Assembly (NCBI GenBank): GCA_002390025.1
Contig: DGRU01000066.1
Span: 2,350 to 8,426, forward strand
Origin: Lachnospiraceae bacterium UBA4380
GTDB lineage: Bacteria > Bacillota > Clostridia > Lachnospirales > Lachnospiraceae
Reading direction: 5' to 3'
Length of the DNA: 6,077 nt
A program made the translations under genes and the position numbers. The stretch's first letter is position 1. The number at the start of each line of letters is the position of its first letter. The notes under the pieces were generated by a model. That model worked only from the letters and a program-made list of their open reading frames with translations. It was not told where the DNA came from and did no database searches. Positions 1-5,046 of this stretch are shown here, in pieces.

Positions 1-45
1 GTCCTTCTGCCGACCTTCTGCGAGACCGTCCTTCTATGTCTGCCC

Positions 46-74
46 TTGCAAAAAAGCACAAATCTGCATATGAT
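46..74 (+). promoter_or_regulatory. Putative sigma-A promoter of the rRNA methyltransferase gene
   Basis: A -35-like TTGCAA (46-51) and a -10-like TATGAT (69-74) are separated by exactly 17 nt. The -10 matches consensus at 5 of 6 positions and the -35 at 4 of 6. Transcription would start near A81, leaving a leader of about 37 nt that contains the AGGAGG site at 103-108. The surroundings are AT-rich compared with the genes. This is a sequence match only. Confidence 0.5.
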
Positions 75-117
75 TTGAATATATTTCAGGAACAGCACAG
101 ACAGGAGGACATACCTG

Positions 118-1479
118 ATGACAGACTACAGGGAGCATATGAATGAAAATTTAGCCGGCAGTGCCGTCGCGCGGATCAAAAAAGGCGGCGCAAGGGCCCT
201 GAAGGCCGGCGGGCTGTGGATCTATGATAACGAGATAGCCCGGGTGGACGGAGAATTCAAAGACGGCGACATCCTGGCCGTAGAGGATTTTGACGGCTAT
301 TTTCTGGGCTGGGGTTTTATCAACCGCGCTTCAAAGATCTGCATCCGCATGCTGAGCAGGAAAAAAGAGCAGACTGTCACGCCCGCCTTTCTCCAGGCAC
401 GGTTGCGCGCAGCGTGGGAATACCGCAGGAAGGTGATCGACACTTCCTCCTGCCGCCTGATCTTCGGAGAGGCGGATTTTCTCCCCGGTCTCACCGTCGA
501 CAAGTACGAGGATGTTCTGGTCGTGGAATCTCTCGCGCTGGGGATCGACCGTCTCAAGCCCATGATCCTGTCCATGCTCAGACAGATCCTGGCAGAGGAC
601 GGGGTCAATGTGCGCGGGATCTATGAGCGGAGTGATGCCAAAGTGCGTGAAAAAGAAGGGCTCCCCCGCACCAAGGGCTTTATCGGAGAGCCTTTTGACA
701 CCCTTGTCCCGATCACGGAAAACGGGGTCCGCTATATGGTCGATGTCGAGAACGGGCAGAAAACGGGCTTTTTCCTCGACCAGAAGGAAAACCGCCGCGC
801 CATCGCGAAGCTCTGCCCCGGCGCCCGTGTCCTGGACTGCTTCACGCACACAGGGTCCTTCGGCCTGAACGCGGCTCTTGCCGGCGCCGCCGAGGTCACC
901 AGTGTCGACGCCTCCGATCTTGCCATTGAGCAGGCGGCCCAAAATGCCGCCCTGAACGGCTTCCTCCCGGTCCCCGGGACACCCGCAGCAGAGGGGATAT
1001 CCGCAGCAGAGGGGGCATCCGATCCTGCCTCTGAAGAGACAGCTTCGGACACTTCTTCAAATGAGCACTGGCTCGTCAACCGGGCCGGCACCCGTCTTCA
1101 GTACCTGTGCGCGGACATTTTCGACCTTCTTCCCGCCCTGCACAGAGAGGGCGAGCTGTATGATGTCGTGATCCTGGACCCTCCTGCTTTTACCAAATCC
1201 AGGAATTCCGTCAAGGCAGCAGTGCGCGGTTACCGCGAGATCAACCAGCGGGGCCTGCGGCTGGTCCGCGACGGAGGCTTTCTGGCCACCTGCTCCTGCT
1301 CCCATTTCATGGATCCCGACCTTTTCCGCGATACCATAGCCCAGGCGGCAAAGGACGCGCACAGGCGCCTTCGCCAGGTGGAATTCCGCACCCAGGCACC
1401 TGATCACCCCATCCTCTGGGCGTCCGAGGAATCCTACTATTTGAAGTTCTATATCTTCCAGGTGCTGGAGGAGAAATAA
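118..1479 (+). CDS. RlmI-like class I SAM-dependent rRNA (cytosine-C5) methyltransferase with PUA domain
   Basis: The 453-aa product is a cytoplasmic methyltransferase of the RlmI/YccW family, whose E. coli member makes m5C1962 in 23S rRNA; the exact target base here is inferred. Residues about 16-85 form the N-terminal PUA RNA-binding domain. The family signature TGFFLDQKENR is at 216-226. The SAM-binding motif I VLDCFTHTGSFGL spans 238-250, motif IV LDPPAF is at 353-358, and a TCSCS cysteine motif lies at 391-395. The start ATG at 118 follows AGGAGG (103-108) with 9 nt spacing; an in-frame ATG at 139 has a poorer spacing. The protein is longer than the usual ~390-400 aa. Much of the excess is an Ala/Ser/Glu-rich insert at about 283-326, between the helix after motif II and the strand leading to ADIFDLL, partly built from an 18-bp tandem repeat. 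It appears monocistronic, with its own promoter and terminator. Family assignment is very secure; RlmI versus a paralogous specificity is not. Confidence 0.95.
   Translation: MTDYREHMNENLAGSAVARIKKGGARALKAGGLWIYDNEIARVDGEFKDGDILAVEDFDGYFLGWGFINRASKICIRMLSRKKEQTVTPAFLQARLRAAWEYRRKVIDTSSCRLIFGEADFLPGLTVDKYEDVLVVESLALGIDRLKPMILSMLRQILAEDGVNVRGIYERSDAKVREKEGLPRTKGFIGEPFDTLVPITENGVRYMVDVENGQKTGFFLDQKENRRAIAKLCPGARVLDCFTHTGSFGLNAALAGAAEVTSVDASDLAIEQAAQNAALNGFLPVPGTPAAEGISAAEGASDPASEETASDTSSNEHWLVNRAGTRLQYLCADIFDLLPALHREGELYDVVILDPPAFTKSRNSVKAAVRGYREINQRGLRLVRDGGFLATCSCSHFMDPDLFRDTIAQAAKDAHRRLRQVEFRTQAPDHPILWASEESYYLKFYIFQVLEEK
983..1018 (+). repeat. Two-copy 18-bp in-frame tandem repeat inside the methyltransferase gene
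   Basis: The units 983-1000 and 1001-1018 share 16 of 18 bases (common core CCGCAGCAGAGGGG). Read in frame they encode the repeated peptide AAEG followed by I/A and S. Because 18 is a multiple of three, the frame is kept. The repeat is the core of the low-complexity insert in the SAM domain. Confidence 0.85.
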
Positions 1480-1489
1480 CAGGCACAAC

Positions 1490-1518
1490 AAGACCCGCGG
1501 AGCTTTTCCGCGGGTCTT
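1490..1518 (+). terminator. Hairpin terminator after the rRNA methyltransferase gene
   Basis: There is a perfect 11-bp stem, AAGACCCGCGG (1490-1500) paired with CCGCGGGTCTT (1508-1518), around a 7-nt loop, starting 11 nt after the stop codon. The tract after it (ATATAAT) is AT-rich but not a true T-run, so it may end transcription less efficiently than a canonical intrinsic terminator. Confidence 0.7.
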
Positions 1519-1524
1519 ATATAA

Positions 1525-1615
1525 TCCTGCTGTCTGATCCTTTTGTTTGATCCTGCTGTTTGATCCTGCTCTTTAACCCTGTTGAGGAATCCTCTTGCAG
1601 GACCCGCTTGTATGA
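1525..1615. repeat. Imperfect 13-bp tandem repeat, about seven units
   Basis: Reading from 1525 in steps of 13 gives TCCTGCTGTCTGA, TCCTTTTGTTTGA, TCCTGCTGTTTGA, TCCTGCTCTTTAA, CCCTGTTGAGGAA, TCCTCTTGCAGGA and CCCGCTTGTATGA. The first four units are close copies of TCCTGCTGTTTGA and the last three are decayed. The period is not a multiple of three and no gene crosses the array. It sits between a terminator and the end of a convergent gene. It looks like an intergenic minisatellite, with no function evident. Confidence 0.7.
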
Positions 1616-1691
1616 TTCCAAGGGGTTGGAAAGGGTTCTCCCGACAGAGTAATCATTGCATGCAGTCCTCTTTGCAGACCGCCCTCTTTCC

Positions 1692-1710
1692 CAGGCTGCC
1701 TATCAGCCTG
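1692..1710 (-). other. Hairpin overlapping the stop codon of the thioesterase gene
   Basis: CAGGCTG (1692-1698) and CAGCCTG (1704-1710) pair perfectly over 7 bp around a 5-nt loop. The minus-strand TGA (1705-1703) lies at the edge of the loop. No T-tract follows on the minus strand, so a terminator function is doubtful. It is the only stable stem close to the end of this gene. Confidence 0.3.
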
Positions 1711-2146
1711 CAGCAGGGGCGATGCAGAACATGGTGACGGTCACGCGGGTCAGTTCCCTGCCCTCCCCGCTCCGGATCTGCACTTCGATCAGGACGGAGG
1801 TCCTGCCGCGCCGGATGATGGAAGCCTCGGCAATGATCGTGCCTTCCTTCACATTCCGCAGATAGTGCACATTGGCATCCAGCGTGGAATAGTTGCGTCC
1901 GTCCGCGCGGGCAAGAGCCGATGCGGCGACATCGGCCATGGTAAAGAGAAGCCCGCCGTGGGCCAGTCCGTTGGGATTTGTCTGCTCATGGCGCAGCTGA
2001 ACATGACAGAGACAGTGATTCACATCCAGCTCGTCCACTTCTATCCTGTTCCACTGCATAAAGGGATTGTTTTCCACCAGTCTCATCGAGAAAGCAATTC
2101 CCGGGTCTGATCTGTCGATTTTTTTCTGATGGTCTGTCTGCCCCAT
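1703..2146 (-). CDS. PaaI-family hotdog-fold acyl-CoA thioesterase
   Basis: The 147-aa product has the single hotdog domain of the PaaI/YbgC-like thioesterases, which hydrolyse acyl-CoA thioesters as cytoplasmic oligomers. The signature NPNGLAHGGLLFTMADVA spans residues 57-74. It contains the HGG motif (63-65) at the start of the central helix and an Asp (D72) placed like the catalytic acid of PaaI. The segment STLDANVHYLRNVKEG (87-102) is the typical strand after the helix. The frame is open up to 2293, but the chosen ATG at 2146 has AAGGAG (2153-2158) 6 nt upstream. The 49 residues encoded upstream of it are Arg-rich, unlike the family, and overlap the divergent promoter. A length of 147 aa fits the family. 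It is a single gene, divergent from the Ig-like protein gene. The acyl substrate cannot be told from sequence. Confidence 0.9.
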   Translation of the reverse strand: MGQTDHQKKIDRSDPGIAFSMRLVENNPFMQWNRIEVDELDVNHCLCHVQLRHEQTNPNGLAHGGLLFTMADVAASALARADGRNYSTLDANVHYLRNVKEGTIIAEASIIRRGRTSVLIEVQIRSGEGRELTRVTVTMFCIAPAAG

Positions 2147-2152
2147 ATTCCT

Positions 2153-2158
2153 CTCCTT
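2153..2158 (-). promoter_or_regulatory. Ribosome binding site fixing the thioesterase start
   Basis: On the minus strand this reads AAGGAG within AGAAGGAGAGGAAT, 6 nt before the ATG at 2146. It supports the 147-aa start over the 196-aa open frame beginning at 2293. Confidence 0.8.
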
Positions 2159-2205
2159 CTCTGCAACGGCAATCTCTCTAATTGACAACATCTCAAATTG
2201 AAATC

Positions 2206-2235
2206 TTGAATGAACACGTATTGTGCTGTTATAAT
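2206..2235 (+). promoter_or_regulatory. Extended -10 promoter of the Ig-like membrane protein gene
   Basis: TTGAAT (2206-2211) and a perfect TATAAT (2230-2235) are separated by 18 nt. TG at 2227-2228 sits one base before the -10, giving the extended -10 form TGnTATAAT. Transcription would begin near A2241, leaving a leader of about 110 nt before the ATG at 2351. I found no equally good minus-strand promoter for the thioesterase in this divergent space (2147-2350). Confidence 0.75.
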
Positions 2236-2290
2236 GTCTTAGGTCTGCTGATTCTCCTTGCCGCCGCGCTGAGGCGGGAAGCTGCAATCG

Positions 2291-2317
2291 CACAGAGCAC
2301 GGACCGCTGCTTCTGTG
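2291..2317 (+). other. Stem-loop in the 5' leader of the Ig-like protein gene
   Basis: CACAGA (2291-2296) pairs with TCTGTG (2312-2317). The stem continues as GCA (2297-2299) with TGC (2308-2310), past a single bulged T, closing an 8-nt loop. A smaller 5-bp stem, CCGCC/GGCGG, lies just upstream at 2261-2277. There is no T-tract, so this is not a terminator. It could affect translation or mRNA stability. It matches no riboswitch class I recognise. Confidence 0.35.
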
Positions 2318-2350
2318 ATTATTATCGGCAAAACATCAAGAAGGTGAAAA

Positions 2351-2932
2351 ATGAATTTACTCAATCGATCGGATCTGACCAACAAACCTCTCTTCAAGTA
2401 TATCACTATTGCCCTTGTCGTGGTTAACGCATTTGTCCTGGCATTTCTACTGTTCGGACCCGGGCGGGGTTCCACCGCACAGGCCTCCACCCCCTCAGGT
2501 GATCCTGCCGCAGTCCAGGAAGGCAGCGGCACAGAGGGAAATGAGGGAAATGCAGATGACGGGGAAGAGTCAGATTACGAGGACGGTGAGTCCGAAAACA
2601 GTGATGAGGCCTATACCTCTGAGGAATCCCCGGATGCAGACGATGAAGAGGGGAACGATTTCGGCAGCGGCGAAGACGAAGCAGAGGAATCCGGTCCCAT
2701 CCTCGAGCTCACGGACGATCATGTGACGCTGAAGGTCGGCGATTATTTCAATTTCTACGACTATATCAAGACCATGAAGGACCGCGACGGCTCCGAGCTG
2801 AGCCGTTACATCCACCTGGCCGGAGAGGTCAACACCTACCAGCCCGGCGATTACACGATCACCTATCAGATCACCAGCCCGATCGACGGCAAGACAGCCT
2901 CCAAGGATCTGCTGGTCACGGTAGAATATTGA
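2351..2932 (+). CDS. Membrane-anchored protein with acidic linker and C-terminal DUF5011/Ig-like domain
   Basis: The 193-aa protein has three parts. Residues 1-13 are a short basic cytoplasmic tail (R6, K12). Residues 17-36 are a hydrophobic helix, ALVVVNAFVLAFLLF at its core, acting as an uncleaved signal anchor. Residues 41-115 are a low-complexity linker in which 27 of the 58 residues from 57 to 114 are Asp or Glu, with no Lys or Arg. Residues 116-193 form a beta-sandwich domain. Its pattern is LELTDDHVTLKVGDYF..., then a D-x-DG stretch, GEVNTYQPGDYTITYQI and DLLVTVEY, as in DUF5011 bacterial Ig-like domains. The protein should sit outside the membrane, with the linker reaching into or across the wall. 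The start ATG follows AAGAAGGTG (ending at 2346) with 4 nt spacing. No sortase signal or enzymatic motif is visible. The gene is monocistronic, with a strong promoter and terminator. The fold call is good; the function is unknown. Confidence 0.85.
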   Translation: MNLLNRSDLTNKPLFKYITIALVVVNAFVLAFLLFGPGRGSTAQASTPSGDPAAVQEGSGTEGNEGNADDGEESDYEDGESENSDEAYTSEESPDADDEEGNDFGSGEDEAEESGPILELTDDHVTLKVGDYFNFYDYIKTMKDRDGSELSRYIHLAGEVNTYQPGDYTITYQITSPIDGKTASKDLLVTVEY

Positions 2933-2996
2933 CGCCTATCTCACAGTCCTTCTTACGTAAAAACAAAAATACTGAAAAATACAGCCTCTGGAACTG

Positions 2997-3044
2997 AAAA
3001 AACGTCTGCGGAAGCATCTTCTCTTCCGCAGACGTTCTTTTTTT
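2997..3044 (+). terminator. Strong intrinsic terminator, probably bidirectional
   Basis: A perfect 14-bp stem, AACGTCTGCGGAAG (3001-3014) with CTTCCGCAGACGTT (3023-3036), closes an 8-nt loop. On the plus strand it is followed by C and seven Ts (3038-3044). On the minus strand the same stem runs into six Ts, the complement of A2997-3002. It lies between the ends of two convergent units, so it can stop both the Ig-like protein transcript and the redox operon. Confidence 0.92.
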
Positions 3045-3046
3045 AC

Positions 3047-3191
3047 TGTTTACATCCTGTCAGGGACAGTACACTGTTCACATCATGCCGGGGACCTGAC
3101 GATGTTTATGCCCTGTCAGGAACATAATACTCACTGTCTATGCTCTGTCAGGGGCAATAACACTGTCTATGCTCTGCCGGGGACACGGCAG
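3047..3191. repeat. Imperfect 28-32 bp tandem repeat, five units
   Basis: The units begin at 3047, 3075, 3103, 3135 and 3164, each opening TGTYYAY and containing a TGYCRGGRRC-like core, for example TGTCTATGCTCTGTCAGG at 3135. Unit lengths are 28, 28, 32, 29 and 28. The first holds an inverted repeat CTGTC/GACAG (3057-3069) and the last CTGCCG/CGGCAG (3174-3191). The copies abut each other without unique spacers, so this is not CRISPR. It lies in the 3' space of the minus-strand operon, between the DUF1667 stop and the terminator. Open frames across it look non-coding. Confidence 0.65.
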
Positions 3192-3228
3192 CAGCTTTCT
3201 GCGGTCCCATACAGCCGGACTGCTGCTC

Positions 3229-3594
3229 TTATGCAGCGTCCACGTTCTTGGTCGCCACGACGTCCACACCAGTTCCGCAGACATTTTCGATCACGACATC
3301 ACCGATTCGGACAGGTGCCGCCACGAGGACATGATTGATTGCCTCCATGCAGGCGAAGATTTTTTCCTTGGGAATATTTCCTTTGGTCTTGACACTGCAG
3401 CGATCCTTCTCACCTCCGGTGACAGTGACCGTAGAGGTGACAGTGCGCTCGGGATGCGTGACTTCCTGGCGGGCGTATTTGTCTCCGATCGCGCAGGTAT
3501 TCCCTGTGACGCTGAAGACTTCTTCGCCCTCAACTTCCACTGTGATCTGGCAGCCCATGGGGCAGCCGATACAAGTCAGATTCTTTTTTTCCAT
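3229..3594 (-). CDS. DUF1667 protein, putative Fe-S partner of the FAD oxidoreductases
   Basis: This is a 121-aa cytoplasmic protein of the DUF1667 family, of normal length for it. It opens with LTCIGCPMGC, placing cysteines at 8, 11 and 15, and has a fourth at 34 in GNTCAIGDKYA. The spacing C-x2-C-x3-C-x18-C resembles the N-terminal [4Fe-4S] motif of molybdopterin oxidoreductases, so a metal or Fe-S cluster is likely. Further cysteines are at 66, 82 and 106. Members of this family are regularly encoded next to GlpA-like and FAD/NAD(P) oxidoreductases, as here. By analogy with GlpC it may act as an electron-transfer subunit, but its biochemical role is inferred. The ATG at 3594 fits the family N-terminus, although its best RBS (3609-3614) lies unusually far away. 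A 181-nt gap separates it from the upstream gene of the cluster. Confidence 0.9.
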   Translation of the reverse strand: MEKKNLTCIGCPMGCQITVEVEGEEVFSVTGNTCAIGDKYARQEVTHPERTVTSTVTVTGGEKDRCSVKTKGNIPKEKIFACMEAINHVLVAAPVRIGDVVIENVCGTGVDVVATKNVDAA

Positions 3595-3608
3595 ACCTAC
3601 AGTTATGA

Positions 3609-3614
3609 CCTCCT
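3609..3614 (-). promoter_or_regulatory. Ribosome binding site of the DUF1667 gene, long spacing
   Basis: The minus strand reads AGGAGG here (within CAGGAGGTC), 14 nt before the ATG at 3594, longer than the usual 5-10 nt. No ATG, GTG or TTG codon in the same frame lies in between (the codons are ATA, ACT, GTA and GGT), so the ATG stays the best start. A weak TAGGT next to the ATG could also help. Confidence 0.6.
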
Positions 3615-3685
3615 GTTCAAAAATAACTTATGATCAAAATGACGTATTTCTGAGATGCACATGATACGCTCTTACAGGAACCGAA

Positions 3686-3755
3686 GGACGACAGAGGGGT
3701 GGTCCTGTCCGCGTTTCCATAAGGGCTGCAGACATCAGAGGGGCTTGTCCTGTTC
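3686..3755. repeat. Direct repeat of about 20 bp, 44-nt offset, between two operon genes
   Basis: ACAGAGGGGTGGTCCTGTCC (3691-3710) recurs as TCAGAGGGGCTTGTCCTGTTC-like sequence at 3735-3755. CAGAGGGG is identical in both, followed after 3-4 nt by TCCTGT. The pair occupies much of the 181-nt gap (3595-3775) between the FAD oxidoreductase and DUF1667 genes. The rest of that gap is an AT-rich stretch (about 3615-3650) and the DUF1667 RBS. I see no gene or convincing promoter there. Confidence 0.55.
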
Positions 3756-3775
3756 ATGTGCAGGGATCTGTCATT

Positions 3776-5044
3776 TTATTCCGCTTCGATCTTGATCGTG
3801 ATGGTCTTCAGATCGGGATATTCCGCCAGTTTCTTCTTCTGGAGGATGATCTGTTCCATCTCGCCGGGGGCCATGATCCTCTTTTTCCTGTGCTGGACGC
3901 GCTCGTCGTCAAAATAGACGCTGACAAAGCTGTCCTTGTACACGGCACCGACACGGAAACGGACGGTGAGGTTGTCGTCCATGCGGGAGACATTGACGGT
4001 GCAGGGAACGGTGTAGCGGGCGCCCTGGGTGGCAACAAGCTTGATGTCGCTGCCTTCTTTTTCATCTTTGCAGCCATTCTGAACGTATTTAGCTGCGTTC
4101 TCGCCGGCGCGGGTGGCCTCTTCGGAAACATAGTCCACCAGGTCATGTACGTGAAGGACGTTGCCGCAGGCAAAGACGCCGGGGATATTGGTCTCGAGGA
4201 TCTCGTTGACGATCGGACCGCTGGTGACGGGATTCATCTCGACGCCAGCGCCGCGGGACAGCTCGTTCTCGGGGATCAGACCGGTGGAAAGCAGAAGCGT
4301 GTCGCAGGTGTAGCGCTCTTCTGTTCCGGGAATGGGCTTCATGTCGGGGCCGACTTCCGCAATGGTGACGGCCTTGACGCGCTCTTTGCCCTCGATGTCA
4401 ACGACAGTGTGGGAGAGCTTGAGCGGGATTCCGTAGTCATCCAGGCACTGGACGATATTTCTCTTGAGGCCGCCGGAGAAAGGCATGAGCTCTGCGACCA
4501 CCTTGACGGTTGCGCCCTCGAAGGTCATGCGGCGGGCCATGATCAGGCCGATATCGCCGGAACCCAGGATGACGACTTCACGTCCGGGCATATAGCCCTC
4601 CATGTTGACCAGGCGCTGCGCTGTACCGGCGCTGTAGATGCCTGCGGGACGGTAACCGGGGATGTTCAGGGCGCCTCTGGGACGCTCGCGGCAGCCCATG
4701 GCCAGGATGACGGCGCCTGCCTGGATCTGGAACATGCCCTCGGTGCGGTTCATGGCGGTCACGACCTTGTCGTGGGAGATGTCCATGACCATGGTGTCCA
4801 GTTTGTATTCGATTCCCAGGTCATAGACCTGCTCGATGAAGCGATAGGCGTACTCGGGACCGGTCAGTTCCTCCTTGAATGTGTGGAGTCCGAAGCCGTT
4901 GTGGATGCACTGGTTGAGGATGCCGCCCAGCTCCTTGTCGCGCTCGATGATGAGGATGCTGTCCGTGCCGGCTTTTTTGGCGGAAACGGCAGCTGCAAGG
5001 CCGGCGGGACCGCCGCCGACGATCACAATATCATACGAAGTCAT
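3776..5044 (-). CDS. FAD-dependent NAD(P)/disulfide-reductase-fold oxidoreductase (GlpA-associated, GlpB position)
   Basis: The 422-aa flavoprotein has two Rossmann motifs. GGGPAG at 10-15 with acidic E34 at the end of the second strand binds FAD, and GSGDIG at 161-166 should bind NAD(P)H. GILNQCIHNGFG (41-52), which follows, is typical of this subgroup. Unlike thioredoxin reductase there is no CxxC redox pair in the second domain. The FAD-closing motif is GVFACGNVLHVHDLVD (289-304). Residues about 333-422 form a small C-terminal extension found in relatives paired with DUF1667. The ATG at 5044 has GGAGGTG (5052-5058) 7 nt upstream, inside the preceding gene, whose stop is only 2 nt away, so the two are translationally coupled. 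It probably passes electrons between the GlpA-like dehydrogenase and a nicotinamide or other carrier. Direction and acceptor are inferred. Family secure, exact reaction unknown. Confidence 0.92.
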   Translation of the reverse strand: MTSYDIVIVGGGPAGLAAAVSAKKAGTDSILIIERDKELGGILNQCIHNGFGLHTFKEELTGPEYAYRFIEQVYDLGIEYKLDTMVMDISHDKVVTAMNRTEGMFQIQAGAVILAMGCRERPRGALNIPGYRPAGIYSAGTAQRLVNMEGYMPGREVVILGSGDIGLIMARRMTFEGATVKVVAELMPFSGGLKRNIVQCLDDYGIPLKLSHTVVDIEGKERVKAVTIAEVGPDMKPIPGTEERYTCDTLLLSTGLIPENELSRGAGVEMNPVTSGPIVNEILETNIPGVFACGNVLHVHDLVDYVSEEATRAGENAAKYVQNGCKDEKEGSDIKLVATQGARYTVPCTVNVSRMDDNLTVRFRVGAVYKDSFVSVYFDDERVQHRKKRIMAPGEMEQIILQKKKLAEYPDLKTITIKIEAE

Positions 5045-5046
5045 TA

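Noticed and set aside
331..942. 203-codon minus-strand open frame within the methyltransferase gene
   Set aside because: It is antisense to strongly conserved methyltransferase sequence and has no recognisable motifs.
1616..1631. TTCCAA/TTGGAA hairpin with GGGG loop as a terminator for the thioesterase gene
   Set aside because: The stem is only 6 bp, and no T-tract follows on either strand.
2182..2187. Perfect TTGACA as a -35 element on the plus strand
   Set aside because: No -10-like hexamer lies 16-18 nt downstream; the TTGAAT/TATAAT pair just after it is the better promoter.
2147..2293. Upstream extension of the thioesterase to a Met at 2293
   Set aside because: The extra 49 residues do not resemble the family and overlap the divergent promoter, while the internal ATG at 2146 has a well-placed AAGGAG.
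3047..3191. CRISPR array
   Set aside because: The units abut directly, are degenerate and vary in length. There are no unique spacers and no cas genes in the window.
3188..3226. GCAGCAG/CTGCTGC inverted repeat just after the DUF1667 stop as a terminator
   Set aside because: The loop is 25 nt and no T-tract follows; the 14-bp stem at 3001-3036 is a far better terminator for this operon.
3169..3633. 154-codon plus-strand open frame over the DUF1667 gene and part of the repeat array
   Set aside because: It is antisense to a gene with a conserved four-cysteine motif, and it begins inside repeats with no RBS or family resemblance.
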